Source: Tateyamaria omphalii (GTDB lineage: Bacteria; Pseudomonadota; Alphaproteobacteria; Rhodobacterales; Rhodobacteraceae). Taken from it: a stretch of DNA of 64,000 nt. Positions 1-10,032 of the stretch are shown here, piece after piece. The stretch covers positions 604,521 through 668,520 of the forward strand of contig NZ_BMWT01000003.1 in NCBI RefSeq assembly GCF_014651375.1, read 5' to 3'. The notes beneath the pieces were generated by a model. The model saw only the letters and a program-made list of their open reading frames with translations, was not told the origin of the DNA and searched no databases. The translations under genes and the position numbers were made by a program. The number at the start of each line of letters is the position of its first letter. The first letter of the stretch is position 1.

Positions 1-1499
1 CGGCCCTGATCCTGGCCGTGTTCCTGCGTGGTGAAGATGAGGCTGCGCAGCGCAACGCCAAGTGGGTGGCCATGGCCACTACGGTGATCACCTTCATCGC
101 GTCGTTGTTCATCCTGTTTGAGTTCGATCCGAACGATACCGGCTTCCAATTTGTAGAAGAAGGCACGTGGATCATGGGCCTGACCTACAAGATGGGGGTC
201 GACGGTATCAGCGTTCTGTTCGTAATGCTGACCACCTTCATCATGCCGCTGGTCATTGCCGCGTCGTGGTCCGTGACCGACCGGGTCAAGGAATACATGA
301 TTGCCTTCCTGCTTCTGGAAACGCTCATGCTGGGCGTATTCATGGCGCTGGACCTGGTGCTGTTTTACCTGTTCTTCGAGGCCGGTCTGATCCCGATGTT
401 CCTGATCATCGGCATCTGGGGCGGGGCGAACCGTATCTATGCAAGCTTCAAGTTCTTCCTCTACACCTTCCTTGGCTCGGTGCTGATGCTGGTGGCGATG
501 GTCGGGATGTATGCCGATGCGGGCACCACCGACATCGAGACGCTGTTGAACCACCAGTTCGGGACCGAGACGTTCAGCCTGCTGGGTATTCAGATCGTGG
601 GCGGGATGCAGACCCTGCTGTTCCTCGCGTTCTTTGCCAGCTTCGCGGTCAAAATGCCGATGTGGCCGGTGCACACATGGCTGCCTGACGCACACGTGCA
701 GGCCCCTACGGCGGGTTCAGTTGTGCTGGCGGCCATCCTGCTGAAGCTGGGTGGCTACGGCTTCATCCGCTTCTCCATCGGCATGTTCCCGATCGGCTCT
801 GACGTGATGGCGCCGCTGGTTCTGTGGATGTCGGCCATTGCCATTGTCTACACCTCGCTTGTCGCGCTGGTGCAGGAGGACATGAAGAAGCTGATCGCCT
901 ATTCGTCCGTTGCGCACATGGGCTTTGTAACCATGGGCATCTTTGCGGCCAACCAGCAGGGGCTGGATGGTGCGATCTTCCAGATGCTGTCGCACGGCTT
1001 TATCTCTGGCGCTCTCTTCCTTTGCGTCGGCGTGATTTATGACCGGATGCACACGCGCGACATCGACGCCTATGGCGGTCTGGTGAACCGGATGCCGGCC
1101 TATGCGCTGATCTTCATGCTGTTCACCATGGCCAATGTGGGCCTGCCCGGCACCTCCGGGTTTGTCGGTGAATTCCTGACGCTGATGGCGGTGTTCCAGG
1201 TCAACACCTGGGTTGCTGCGGTGGCGACCACCGGTGTGATCTTCTCAGCCGCTTATGCCCTTTGGCTGTACCGCCGGGTGGTCATGGGCGACCTGATCAA
1301 GGAAAGCCTGAAATCGATCACGGATATGGGCCGCCGCGAGAAGGCGATCTTTGCGCCGCTGGTGGTGATGACGATCCTGCTGGGTGTTTATCCTGCGCTG
1401 ATCCTCGACATCATAGGGCCTTCCGTGGCTGCCCTTGTGACCCAATACGATACGGCACTGGCCGCGGCCGAGGCCGCGACACAGTTCGCCGAAAACTAA
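1..1499 (+). CDS. nuoM: NADH-quinone oxidoreductase subunit M (5' end cut by the window)
   Basis: Membrane subunit of respiratory complex I, one of the three antiporter-like proton-pumping subunits. The reading frame is open from base 3 with no start, so the N-terminus lies outside the window; the GTG at 18 is internal. The frame is rich in hydrophobic segments and shows the conserved membrane glutamate ([15 protein letters not shown]) and the lysine region ([16 protein letters not shown]) of the Nuo antiporter family. It is followed after 48 bases by nuoN, as in many alphaproteobacterial nuo operons. Family assignment is very secure. Confidence 0.97.
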   Translation, partial: ALILAVFLRGEDEAAQRNAKWVAMATTVITFIASLFILFEFDPNDTGFQFVEEGTWIMGLTYKMGVDGISVLFVMLTTFIMPLVIAASWSVTDRVKEYMIAFLLLETLMLGVFMALDLVLFYLFFEAGLIPMFLIIGIWGGANRIYASFKFFLYTFLGSVLMLVAMVGMYADAGTTDIETLLNHQFGTETFSLLGIQIVGGMQTLLFLAFFASFAVKMPMWPVHTWLPDAHVQAPTAGSVVLAAILLKLGGYGFIRFSIGMFPIGSDVMAPLVLWMSAIAIVYTSLVALVQEDMKKLIAYSSVAHMGFVTMGIFAANQQGLDGAIFQMLSHGFISGALFLCVGVIYDRMHTRDIDAYGGLVNRMPAYALIFMLFTMANVGLPGTSGFVGEFLTLMAVFQVNTWVAAVATTGVIFSAAYALWLYRRVVMGDLIKESLKSITDMGRREKAIFAPLVVMTILLGVYPALILDIIGPSVAALVTQYDTALAAAEAATQFAEN

Positions 1500-1547
1500 G
1501 GACACGTTCTTTCATGTCCTACCACTACGTTACTTGAGGACGTTTAT

Positions 1548-2984
1548 ATGTCTGCTGATCTGACCATCATCCTGCCCGAGATCCTGCTGGCCGTTTTTGC
1601 CATGCTGGGCCTGATCGGGGCGGTCTATACGTCCAAGGACGGCCTCGCGTCACCGTTGCTGTGGGCCACATCCGCCGTGTTCTTGGCCGTTGCCGCCTGG
1701 ATCGGGTTTTCGGGCGAGGGGACGAATGTCGCCTTTGGCGGCATGTTTGTGGATGACGGATTCTCGCGCTTTGCCAAGGTGACGATCCTTGTCTCCGCCG
1801 CTGCCGTGTTGTTGATGAGCGAAGGCTATATGTCCCAACGCGGCTTGCTGCGCTTTGAATACCCGATGCTGGTGGCGCTGGCCGCGGTTGGCATGATGAC
1901 CATGGTGTCCGCCGGTGATCTTATGGCGCTCTACATGGGCCTCGAATTGCAGTCGCTTGCGCTTTACGTCGTGGCATCGCTGCGTCGTGACAGCGTGAAG
2001 TCGACCGAGGCGGGGCTGAAGTATTTTGTACTGGGCGCCCTGTCTTCCGGTCTTTTGCTCTATGGCGCGTCGCTGGTTTATGGCTATGCAGGCACAACGC
2101 TGTTCTCGGGCATCGTGCAGGTAGCGGAAGAGGGCGTGTCGCTTGGCCTGCTCTTTGGCCTTGTGTTCCTGATGGCAGGGTTTGCGTTCAAGGTGTCCGC
2201 CGTGCCGTTCCACATGTGGACGCCGGATGTTTATGAGGGCTCGCCCACGCCAGTCACGGCCTTCTTTGCAACGGCGCCCAAGATGGCGGCCATGGCCCTC
2301 TTCGCTCGTGTGATGCACGACGCCTTTGGCGGTGCAGTCGCTGACTGGCAACAGGTCATGGCGCTGCTGTCCGTTCTGTCGATGTTCCTTGGGGCATTTG
2401 CCGCCATTGGTCAGACCAACATCAAGCGACTGATGGCTTTCTCGTCTATTGCTCACATGGGGTACGCCCTCATGGGATTGGCGGCGGGCACCGTGCTGGG
2501 TGTGCAGGCGATGCTGGTCTACATGGCGATCTATGTGACCATGAATGTCGGCACCTTTGCCTTCATCCTGATGATGGAGAAGGACGGCCAACCCGTTGTC
2601 GAGATCAGTGCGCTCAGAATGTATTCCAAGCGTGAGCCGGGCAAGGCGCTGGCAATGCTGGTGTTGCTGTTCTCCCTTGCTGGTGTTCCGCCGATGTTGG
2701 GTTTCTTTGGCAAGCTCTATGTCCTGCGCGCGGCCTACGAAGGCGGGTTAGCATGGTTGGCCATCGCGGGTGTGATCGCGTCGGTGATTGGCGCCTATTA
2801 TTATCTGCGCATCGTCTTTTATATGTACTTTGGCGACACGGATGAAGAGCGCTTGAATGGCGGCAAGTCGCCCATCCTGTGGGCCATGCTGATGGGGTCG
2901 GCTGCCGTCATGGTGCTGGGGATCATCAACATGTTCGGTGTCGAAGGGGCTGCGGCTTCGGCTGCGCTGACCTTGGTGAACTAG
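1548..2984 (+). CDS. nuoN: NADH-quinone oxidoreductase subunit N
   Basis: Last antiporter-like membrane subunit of complex I, 478 residues, the normal length. It shows many transmembrane helices, the membrane glutamate in [15 protein letters not shown] (about residue 133) and the conserved lysine in [19 protein letters not shown] (about residue 220). A GAGGACG ribosome binding site precedes the ATG. It follows nuoM and ends the nuo operon; birA starts 54 bases later, after a small dispersed repeat with a T-run. Confidence 0.97.
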   Translation: MSADLTIILPEILLAVFAMLGLIGAVYTSKDGLASPLLWATSAVFLAVAAWIGFSGEGTNVAFGGMFVDDGFSRFAKVTILVSAAAVLLMSEGYMSQRGLLRFEYPMLVALAAVGMMTMVSAGDLMALYMGLELQSLALYVVASLRRDSVKSTEAGLKYFVLGALSSGLLLYGASLVYGYAGTTLFSGIVQVAEEGVSLGLLFGLVFLMAGFAFKVSAVPFHMWTPDVYEGSPTPVTAFFATAPKMAAMALFARVMHDAFGGAVADWQQVMALLSVLSMFLGAFAAIGQTNIKRLMAFSSIAHMGYALMGLAAGTVLGVQAMLVYMAIYVTMNVGTFAFILMMEKDGQPVVEISALRMYSKREPGKALAMLVLLFSLAGVPPMLGFFGKLYVLRAAYEGGLAWLAIAGVIASVIGAYYYLRIVFYMYFGDTDEERLNGGKSPILWAMLMGSAAVMVLGIINMFGVEGAAASAALTLVN

Positions 2985-3004
2985 GGCGCATTTGGCAAAC
3001 CGAC

Positions 3005-3037
3005 CCTTCGGGGAGGATTTTTTGGAAACAGGGAAGT
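3005..3037 (+). repeat. Dispersed intergenic repeat, copy 1 (T-run plus AAACAGGGAAG)
   Basis: A short G-rich hairpin (CCCTTCGGG) is followed by GGATTTTTTGG and AAACAGGGAAGT. Nearly the same string occurs at 42521-42553, and a shorter version at 29310-29336. Here the repeat lies between nuoN and birA. It could terminate nuoN transcription, although the stem is weak. Its GGGAAG end sits at ribosome-binding distance from the birA ATG. Confidence 0.6.
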
Positions 3038-3038
3038 C

Positions 3039-3788
3039 ATGACCGCTTGGCCCGCAGGATATGGGCGACGCGTGTTGAGTTCTGTGGATTCAACGCTGAG
3101 CGAAGCCGCGCGTATTGCGCCGGATCTGGCTGGGCCTGAATGGCTTTTGGCACTTGAGCAGACTGCAGCGCGTGGGCGGCGCGGGCGGGCTTGGGCGATG
3201 CCGGTTGGGAACTTTGCAGGCACGTTGGTGTTGCCGTTGGACGAAGCGCCAGGGCAAGCCGCATTGCGGTCCTTTGTGATGTCGCTGGCCCTGCGCGATG
3301 CGTTTGTAGCTGCGACCGGGCGCGAGGATGTTTTTGCGCTTAAGTGGCCGAATGATGTGCTGCTGCGCGGTGGTAAGGTAGCCGGTATTTTGCTTGAGAG
3401 TGTTGGCCGTGGCGCGCGGGTCACTCACCTGGCAATTGGCGTAGGCGTGAACCTGGCGGCGGCACCTGACGCATCTCAGGTCGAAGAGGGCGCACTGCTG
3501 CCCGTGGCGCTCAAGTCGACGCTCGGGACGGATATCTCGCCGGAGAGTTTCCTGGATTTGCTGGCGACGGCCTACGCGCGCTATGAAGATCAGTTTCGCA
3601 CCTATGGCTTTGACCCGATCCGCACCGCCTGGCGTACCCACGCTGCCAAAATGGGTGAGGTCATCACGGCTCGTACCACGCGTGACACATATGTGGGGAC
3701 CTTTGTGGACGTGGACGGCGATGGGCAACTTGTTCTAGAGACGGCCAAGGGCCGGATCACCATTCCGGCGGGCGACGTCTTTTTCTGA
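3039..3788 (+). CDS. birA: Biotin--[acetyl-CoA-carboxylase] ligase
   Basis: Joins biotin to the biotin carboxyl carrier domain of acetyl-CoA carboxylase and related enzymes through biotinyl-AMP. The 249-residue protein starts directly with the catalytic domain. The biotin/ATP site is seen as RGRRGRAW (about residues 45-52), KWPNDVLL (about 104-111) and KVAGILLE (about 115-122). There is no N-terminal helix-turn-helix, so this is a monofunctional ligase, not a BirA repressor. The C-terminal SH3-like domain is present. It sits in the conserved run nuoN-birA-coaX-rnj. Confidence 0.95.
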   Translation: MTAWPAGYGRRVLSSVDSTLSEAARIAPDLAGPEWLLALEQTAARGRRGRAWAMPVGNFAGTLVLPLDEAPGQAALRSFVMSLALRDAFVAATGREDVFALKWPNDVLLRGGKVAGILLESVGRGARVTHLAIGVGVNLAAAPDASQVEEGALLPVALKSTLGTDISPESFLDLLATAYARYEDQFRTYGFDPIRTAWRTHAAKMGEVITARTTRDTYVGTFVDVDGDGQLVLETAKGRITIPAGDVFF

Positions 3789-3801
3789 AAAGGGGCATGT
3801 G

Positions 3802-4575
3802 ATGCTTCTGACAATCGATTGCGGCAACACGAACACGGTCTTCTCGATTTGGAACGGGACGCAGTTCCTTGCCACGTGGCGCACCTCGACCGAATGGCAA
3901 CGCACGGCCGATCAATACTATGTCTGGCTATCGACCCTGATGGAGTTCCAGAAGCTGGATGTTGAGATAACGGATGTGATTGTCTCGTCCACGGTGCCGC
4001 GGGTTGTCTTTAACTTGCGTGTTCTGTGTGACCGTTACTTCAATTGCCGTCCTTACGTTGTCGGCAAACCCGATTGCCTGCTGCCCGTGCAGCCACGGGT
4101 GGATGAAGGGACGCAAATCGGGCCGGATCGCTTAGTCAATACGGCGGGGGCCTATGATCGCTGTGGCGGCGATCTGATTGTTGTGGATTTTGGCACCGCG
4201 ACCACCTTTGACGTTGTAGCCTCGGACGGTGCCTATGTCGGCGGGGTGATCGCGCCGGGTGTGAACTTGAGCCTTGAGGCCCTACATAGTGCTGCAGCTG
4301 CGCTGCCACATGTGGACATCACCAAGCCGCAAGCCGTTGTGGGGACCAACACGGTCGCCTGTATGCAGTCTGGCGTCTTTTGGGGTTACGTGGGCCTTGT
4401 CCGTGAGATATGTGCCCGAATTAAAGCGGAGCGCGACCGCGAGATGCGCGTGATTTCGACCGGGGGGCTGGCCCCTCTGTTTCAACAGTCCGAAGCGCTG
4501 TTTGATGACTTTCAAGATGATTTGACGATGCATGGCCTGACGGTCATCTATCGCTACAACAAGGAAAACAACTGA
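3802..4575 (+). CDS. coaX: Type III pantothenate kinase
   Basis: Phosphorylates pantothenate, the first step of coenzyme A synthesis. The phosphate-binding motif is visible at the start (LLTIDCGNTNTVFS), followed by GPDRLVN and the second phosphate/substrate loop DFGTATTFDVV. These are signatures of the ASKHA-fold CoaX family; 257 residues is the usual length. I chose ATG 3802 over the GTG at 3799 because AGGGG lies 5-9 bases upstream of the ATG. It starts 13 bases after birA ends and 4 bases separate it from rnj, so an operon is likely. Confidence 0.95.
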   Translation: MLLTIDCGNTNTVFSIWNGTQFLATWRTSTEWQRTADQYYVWLSTLMEFQKLDVEITDVIVSSTVPRVVFNLRVLCDRYFNCRPYVVGKPDCLLPVQPRVDEGTQIGPDRLVNTAGAYDRCGGDLIVVDFGTATTFDVVASDGAYVGGVIAPGVNLSLEALHSAAAALPHVDITKPQAVVGTNTVACMQSGVFWGYVGLVREICARIKAERDREMRVISTGGLAPLFQQSEALFDDFQDDLTMHGLTVIYRYNKENN

Positions 4576-4579
4576 ACTT

Positions 4580-6250
4580 ATGAGCAGTGAACGTTTGATC
4601 TACCTGCCCCTTGGGGGGGCGGGTGAAATTGGCATGAATGCCTATGTTTACGGTTATGGCACCGAAGATGCCGAGCGGTTGATCGTTGTCGACCTGGGCG
4701 TGACCTTTCCCGATATGGACAGCACGCCCGGTGTGGACCTGATCCTGCCCGATATCACCTGGTTGGCTGAGCGGAAGGACCGCATTGACGGTATCTTTGT
4801 TACGCACGCCCACGAAGACCACATCGGTGCCGTCGCGCATACTTATGGCCAGCTTGGCGCGCCGATCTATGCGCGACCTTTCACGGCCAACATCGCGCGG
4901 CGCAAGATGGATGAGCATGGGCACCCCGAGGATGCAGTGCGGGTGGTCGCGGGTTGGCCGGACCAAGTGCAGGCGGGACCGTTCAAGGTGGGGTTTCTGC
5001 CGATGTCCCACTCGATCCCCGAGAGTGCTGCGTTGATCATCGACAGCCCCGAGGGCCGTTTGATCCATTCGGGCGATTTCAAACTGGACCAAACACCTGT
5101 TGTCGGAGAGCCGTTTGATCCCGACCTGTGGGCCGAGGTCAGCAAGGATGGGGTCAAGGCGCTGGTCTGCGACTCGACCAACATCTTTTCCCCGCATCCC
5201 GGACGATCCGAGATTTCGGTCGGGCCCGAAATCGAAAAGCTGGTGCGTGGCCACACCTCAGGGATCGTGGTCGCCACAACATTTGCGTCCAACGTTGCGC
5301 GGGTCAAAACACTGGCCGAGGCCGGTGAACGGGCAGGGCGGTCCATCGTGTTGTTGGGGCGCGCCATGCGTCGGATGATTGAAGCGGCGATTGAAACAGG
5401 TGTGCTGACCGACTTTCCGTCTGTTGTCAGTCCGGAAGATGCCAAGAGCATTCCACGCGAGAACCTGATGCTACTGGTTACGGGCAGTCAGGGGGAACGG
5501 CGTGCGGCATCGGCCCAGCTGGCGAATGGTAAGTACATGGGGTTGGAGCTGAAAGAGGGAGATCTGTTCCTGTTCTCCTCCAAGACCATTCCGGGCAACG
5601 AACGTGGCGTGATCCGTATCATCAATCAATTGTCCGAAAAGGGCGTGGATGTGGTGGATGATTCTTCGGGCCTGTATCATGTTTCAGGTCACGCCAATCG
5701 GCCTGACCTTGAACGCCTGCAGGACATCGTGAACCCTCAGATCGTCGTGCCCATGCACGGCGAACACCGGCACTTGCGGGAACATGTCAAGCTGACCGAG
5801 AGCAAGGGGCGCACCGGTGTGCTGGCGGTCAACGGGATGATGATTGACCTAAGCGGTAATGCCCCGAAGGTTGCAGAGTACATCGAGACCGGGCGGACAT
5901 ATCTGGATGGGTCCGTGCAGATCGGTGCGCTGGACGGTGTGGTCCGTGACCGTATCCGCATGGCATTGAATGGACATGTGCTGGTCACGCTGATCCTGGA
6001 TGAAGAGGATGAGCCACTTGGTGAGCCATGGTGCGAGTTGATGGGTCTGTCCGAGGCCGGGCGCAGCAATGCCGCGCTGGTTGAGGTTCTGGAAGAAGAT
6101 CTGAGCCAGTTCCTTGGGCGCGCGGATGCCAAGACTTTGCGTGATGATGACAGCTTGATCGAAGCGTTGCGGCGGATCGTGCGCAAGTCAGCGCAGGACG
6201 AGATCGGTAAAAAGCCGGAAGTGACAGTTGTGATCAGCCGGATGCACTAA
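4580..6250 (+). CDS. rnj: Ribonuclease J
   Basis: Beta-CASP metallo-beta-lactamase ribonuclease with endo- and 5'-to-3' exonuclease activity, used in mRNA turnover and rRNA maturation. The zinc ligand motif HAHEDHIGA (about residues 75-83), SGDFKLD and HVSGHA with later HGEHRHL are all visible. At 556 residues it is full length, including the C-terminal region. It ends the birA-coaX-rnj run; its stop codon shares one base with the ATG of the next gene. Confidence 0.95.
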   Translation: MSSERLIYLPLGGAGEIGMNAYVYGYGTEDAERLIVVDLGVTFPDMDSTPGVDLILPDITWLAERKDRIDGIFVTHAHEDHIGAVAHTYGQLGAPIYARPFTANIARRKMDEHGHPEDAVRVVAGWPDQVQAGPFKVGFLPMSHSIPESAALIIDSPEGRLIHSGDFKLDQTPVVGEPFDPDLWAEVSKDGVKALVCDSTNIFSPHPGRSEISVGPEIEKLVRGHTSGIVVATTFASNVARVKTLAEAGERAGRSIVLLGRAMRRMIEAAIETGVLTDFPSVVSPEDAKSIPRENLMLLVTGSQGERRAASAQLANGKYMGLELKEGDLFLFSSKTIPGNERGVIRIINQLSEKGVDVVDDSSGLYHVSGHANRPDLERLQDIVNPQIVVPMHGEHRHLREHVKLTESKGRTGVLAVNGMMIDLSGNAPKVAEYIETGRTYLDGSVQIGALDGVVRDRIRMALNGHVLVTLILDEEDEPLGEPWCELMGLSEAGRSNAALVEVLEEDLSQFLGRADAKTLRDDDSLIEALRRIVRKSAQDEIGKKPEVTVVISRMH

Positions 6251-6792
6251 TGCACACACACTACCGCGACATTCTTGACCGTGTTTCTGACCCAGTCCTG
6301 TGGTTCGATGAGGCAGCGGTGCCAAGGTTCGAACCGTTTTCGCCAAAGCTAACGGCGAATATCTATGCACAGGAGGCAGTGCTCGTACGTATTGAATGTC
6401 AAGGCTGCAGGACAGAGTTTGATGTAGCTTTCACCTCGCCTGCAGCGTCAAAGCCAATAGAGCCGGATGACACGCGCTACCGGAAATACCCTCTACTGCA
6501 GGACTATATTTCCTCACGAAAGCTGCACTATGGTGACCCTCCAAATATTCGATGCTGTGCGGCTGGTGCCAGCATGAACAGCATTCCAAAGACAGTTCTT
6601 GAATACTGGGTCAAGCCTTATGCCTTGGGTGAAGGCTTAGGGTGTAGTTGGCCGAACCGACTAGACCTTGAGAACCCAAAACATGTTGAGCGCGCGCGCA
6701 AAGGTGATCTGATTTTGGCCCCGGGTTCAATGCAGTTCCGCCGAAATCCCGCGTTCGAGGGAATTGACCTTACTCCGGAATGGGCAAGCTAA
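6250..6792 (+). CDS. Hypothetical protein, unrecognised
   Basis: A 180-residue protein I do not recognise. Its ATG overlaps the TAA of rnj by one base, so it may be translationally coupled. It has a CQGC pair (about residues 50-53) and a CC pair (about 101-102), which could bind a metal. There is no signal peptide or membrane segment. Base composition is visibly more AT-rich than rnj and the helicase on either side, suggesting later acquisition. Its stop abuts the stop of the convergent helicase gene with no gap. The coding call rests on the clean frame and the tight fit. Confidence 0.7.
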   Translation: MHTHYRDILDRVSDPVLWFDEAAVPRFEPFSPKLTANIYAQEAVLVRIECQGCRTEFDVAFTSPAASKPIEPDDTRYRKYPLLQDYISSRKLHYGDPPNIRCCAAGASMNSIPKTVLEYWVKPYALGEGLGCSWPNRLDLENPKHVERARKGDLILAPGSMQFRRNPAFEGIDLTPEWAS

Positions 6793-8235
6793 TCAGCTTG
6801 CCATACGCTCTTCAAAACTCAGGCCGATAAAACTGGGCGTGTGATCCCCCAACCCAACCACTTTGTTGCCACCGCGATCGTCGCGGGACGACCGACTGCG
6901 GCTGGAGGATGAGCGGCTGCGCGATTTCGATGAGGTGTCTTCGCGCGGCGTTTCTGCCTTGGTTTCGGTGGTTGCTTCGACCGGTGCTTCGGTTTTCGGT
7001 TCGGACTTTGACCGTGTCGACCGGCTGCGTGTCGACTTTGGTTTTTCTTCCGCATCCGATGTCTTTGAAGCGGCAGGTTTGGACGACTTCACCGGGTTGT
7101 CGAGGCGTGGGATTTCTTTCTGGATCAGCTTTTCAACTGCATCGAACTGCTTTTCATCGCGGGGCACACATATGGTGATCGCTTTGCCCTCGCGGCCAGC
7201 ACGGCCCGTCCGGCCGATACGGTGCACGTAATCCTCGGGGTGGCCGGGAACGTCGAAGTTGAACACATGGCTGACCGACGGAACATCGAGACCGCGCGCT
7301 GCCACGTCGGAGGCCACAAGGATGCGCAGTTCACCATTGCGGAACCCGTCCAGCGTACGTGTCCGTTGCGACTGGTCCAGATCACCATGGATCGGTGCCG
7401 CGTCATATTTGTATTTTTTCAAAGACTTGGCGACGATATCCACATCCGTCTTGCGGTTGCAAAAGATGATCGCGTTGGTCAGTTTTTCACCTTCGACATC
7501 GATCAGGCCACGCAACACCTTGCGCTTTTCGGATGCCTCGCGGTCCTTGCGTGACCCTTTGAACATCACGACACCCTGTTCGATCGTCTCGGATGCGGTG
7601 GCCTGACGGGCCACTTCGATACGTTCCGGGTTCGACAGAAAGGTGTTGGTGATGCGCTCAATCTCGGGCGCCATGGTGGCGGAGAAGAACAGCGTTTGGC
7701 GGGTGAAGGGCGTGAGGCCAAAGATGCGTTCGATGTCGGGAATGAACCCCATGTCGAGCATACGGTCGGCTTCGTCCACGACCATGACCTTCACGTCGTT
7801 CAGGATCAGCTTGCCGCGCTCGAAGTGATCGAGCAGGCGGCCGGGCGTGGCGATCAGCACATCGACGCCTTTGTCGATCAGCAGGTCCTGCTCTTTGAAG
7901 CTGACGCCGCCAATCAGCAGCGCCTTGGTCAGCTTTACATGCTTGGCATAGGTGTCGAAGTTTTCGGCCACCTGCGCCGCCAGTTCGCGTGTCGGGCACA
8001 GCACAAGGCTGCGTGGCATACGGGCGCGGGCGCGGCCACGGGCCAATGCGGTGATCAGGGGCAAGGTGAAGCTGGCAGTTTTCCCGGTCCCGGTCTGGGC
8101 AATCCCCAAAACATCGCGCCCGTCAAGGGCTGCCGGAATCGCACCGGCCTGAATAGGTGTTGGCGTTTCATAGCCAGCTTCATCGATGGCTTTCAGCACC
8201 TTGGGATTCAGGTTCAGATCAGAAAATTTTGTCAT
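6793..8235 (-). CDS. DEAD-box ATP-dependent RNA helicase, RhlE type
   Basis: RNA-unwinding ATPase. Helicase motifs are visible in order: Q motif (ETPTPIQ), I (AQTGTGKT), Ia (PTRELAAQ), TPGRLLD, II (DEAD), III (SAT), V (DVAARGLDV) and VI (HRIGRTGRAGR). The last 110 or so residues form a low-complexity Ser/Arg/Lys/Glu tail typical of RhlE-like cold or ribosome-assembly helicases. The frame is open further upstream, but MTKFSDLNLNPKVLKA at ATG 8235 matches the family N-terminus, giving 480 residues. Subfamily beyond RhlE-like is not certain. Confidence 0.93.
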   Translation of the reverse strand: MTKFSDLNLNPKVLKAIDEAGYETPTPIQAGAIPAALDGRDVLGIAQTGTGKTASFTLPLITALARGRARARMPRSLVLCPTRELAAQVAENFDTYAKHVKLTKALLIGGVSFKEQDLLIDKGVDVLIATPGRLLDHFERGKLILNDVKVMVVDEADRMLDMGFIPDIERIFGLTPFTRQTLFFSATMAPEIERITNTFLSNPERIEVARQATASETIEQGVVMFKGSRKDREASEKRKVLRGLIDVEGEKLTNAIIFCNRKTDVDIVAKSLKKYKYDAAPIHGDLDQSQRTRTLDGFRNGELRILVASDVAARGLDVPSVSHVFNFDVPGHPEDYVHRIGRTGRAGREGKAITICVPRDEKQFDAVEKLIQKEIPRLDNPVKSSKPAASKTSDAEEKPKSTRSRSTRSKSEPKTEAPVEATTETKAETPREDTSSKSRSRSSSSRSRSSRDDRGGNKVVGLGDHTPSFIGLSFEERMAS

Positions 8236-8358
8236 GTATGTCCGTTGGTTGCGGACACTGACTTGGCCCGCGGCGTCTGATGATGTCAGCCCGAGTGGCC
8301 CAGAGGGGGCACCGTGCCCCGACATGCTGCGCGTCCATAGCAAAGGCGCTGCTTCGCG

Positions 8359-9294
8359 TCAAACTGCGGCATTCGGGAAATGCCGTGCCGTCATTGCGTC
8401 AAGGTTCAAATCCACCTTGCGCAAAAGCCCTTTGGCTTCCAAACGGGCACGCAAGTTCGGGCCGTCGCCGATCACTTCGTCGTAGAACGCACGCAACCCG
8501 TCTTCGCCTTCGGTTGATTGCAGGTGCTTGAACAATTGGTGCAGTGTCTTTCCGCCGCGTTCGGCAGGCAGGGCAGGCTTGAGTTCGGCCCGGTAAGACC
8601 CCTTTTCCAGCCGATACAAAAAAGTGGTCCGCCACGCCTCCCACGATGTTGCATGACAATGCGCAAGCGCCATCTCGGACAGTTCAGTTGCGTTTGGAAG
8701 CATTTGATCGTCCTGAAACGCGTTGTGTATGCGGATTTGTATATCTGGCTGTCCGGTGCGCACAAAAACCTTTCCCGCAACGTGGCTGAGGAACCCGCCA
8801 GTCAGGTAGTTTCCAAAGGTGGGGTAGAGCGCACGCACGGTTTTTGCACGACTGGGTCCTGGCGCTACAAATGCCTTGAACGCGTTTTGTGATCCGCCAA
8901 GCAGTTCCATAGGGCGGATGCGGGCGTTGAGGTGGTTGCTGTCCAACCCCTCCAAACGCTCTGAGACGGAGTGGTTGCCTGTGACGATGAATTCGTCGAC
9001 GTCCATGTGAATGAGCCAATCAACCTCTGCCCGACGATGATAGGCATGTGTCGCGTTCATCGTTTGGCGCAACTGATGCTTGGCAGGACGTCGTCCGTAC
9101 AGTTTACTCCAATAGGTAGCGTCGCATATCTGGACCCGCACCTTTGGATGCTGCTTGAGCGGTGCGAAGGCTGCCTGATTGTCGTCATCAAGATAGATGT
9201 AGAGGCGATGGGCCCCCAGTTCGATATGATACGCTGCAAAGCGCAGGATGTCCGCCGCGGGCGCCAGAATGGTTGCGGACAGGCCCCAGGTCAT
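8359..9294 (-). CDS. Glycosyltransferase family 2-like protein
   Basis: A 311-residue protein of the GT2-like family often annotated Glyco_tranf_2_4. It shows an early nucleotide-sugar region (AAYHIELGAHRLYIYLDDD) and the acid metal-binding motif HMDVDEF (about residues 97-103). The last third is basic. No membrane segment is seen, so it is probably cytosolic or peripheral. Its ATG overlaps the stop of the upstream gene (ATGA, 9291-9294), so the two are likely coupled. It is related in architecture to the glycosyltransferases at 44.7-50.4 kb; acceptor and donor are unknown. Confidence 0.8.
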   Translation of the reverse strand: MTWGLSATILAPAADILRFAAYHIELGAHRLYIYLDDDNQAAFAPLKQHPKVRVQICDATYWSKLYGRRPAKHQLRQTMNATHAYHRRAEVDWLIHMDVDEFIVTGNHSVSERLEGLDSNHLNARIRPMELLGGSQNAFKAFVAPGPSRAKTVRALYPTFGNYLTGGFLSHVAGKVFVRTGQPDIQIRIHNAFQDDQMLPNATELSEMALAHCHATSWEAWRTTFLYRLEKGSYRAELKPALPAERGGKTLHQLFKHLQSTEGEDGLRAFYDEVIGDGPNLRARLEAKGLLRKVDLNLDAMTARHFPNAAV

Positions 9295-10028
9295 ATCTTG
9301 TCCTTGTAGGCCTGCATCCGCGCAAAGATCGTTGCCTTATCTTCCATCAGCATGTGTAGCATTCGCATGGCGAGAGGGCGGATCGTGGCATCCCGTTCTG
9401 CCAGTTGCCAGAACCGTGCGAGCATCACCTTGTCCGCGTCCCCGTTCTCTATGGAATAAGGGGGCATGCTGAGCCCCAGCGGGGGACGCCGTTTCAGACG
9501 CACAAACTTTGATTTCTCGTTACCCGGTTTGCCGGTTGAACGGCGTTCACTGTCGTGCAGTTTGACGAGGTCAAAGAGGGTAGACAGCCCCATACCAAGC
9601 GCCCGCTGATCACCCGTCTCACCACAATCCGCAAACGTGGTGGCTGCCGAAATCAACCAGCGCACATTTAGCGTCATTGCCAGCGCGTGACCTTCTTCGC
9701 GCCACATACGAAAGAACAAGGGCATCGCGCCCGCGGGTGGGGTGTTGCGGCGCGACATGGCAATCAAAAGCGCGTGCAAGAGCAGTATTTGTGGCGCGCC
9801 TTCGAATTCCATCTGTAAACCCAGATGCTTATGCCGAATGTCGTACCGCGGAACATCGGAAAAACTGAGCGTTGTCGCCGGGACCTTTGTATCCCAAAGC
9901 ACCTTGAGATCAGTATCGACCGGCGGCACCAGATCAGCCGCGTTCTCGAAGGGGCGTTGCCGTTTCTCGAGGAATTTCATCAGGCCGGCATACCCACCAC
10001 GGTGGATAGGAGTGTCGTCCGCTCCCAT
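9291..10028 (-). CDS. Hypothetical protein coupled to a glycosyltransferase
   Basis: A 245-residue protein with no motif I can name. It lacks a signal peptide and clear membrane helices, is rich in Arg, Leu and Met, and looks mostly alpha-helical in its last half. It lies 4 bases downstream of prfC on the same strand and its stop overlaps the start of the glycosyltransferase by 4 bases. This arrangement suggests it works with that enzyme, but this is inference from position only. Confidence 0.75.
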   Translation of the reverse strand: MGADDTPIHRGGYAGLMKFLEKRQRPFENAADLVPPVDTDLKVLWDTKVPATTLSFSDVPRYDIRHKHLGLQMEFEGAPQILLLHALLIAMSRRNTPPAGAMPLFFRMWREEGHALAMTLNVRWLISAATTFADCGETGDQRALGMGLSTLFDLVKLHDSERRSTGKPGNEKSKFVRLKRRPPLGLSMPPYSIENGDADKVMLARFWQLAERDATIRPLAMRMLHMLMEDKATIFARMQAYKDKI

Positions 10029-10032
10029 GACC

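Noticed and set aside
1650..2591. Open frame on the minus strand inside nuoN (313 codons)
   Set aside because: It is a shadow of nuoN; the protein is His/Gln/Arg-rich with no recognisable domain.
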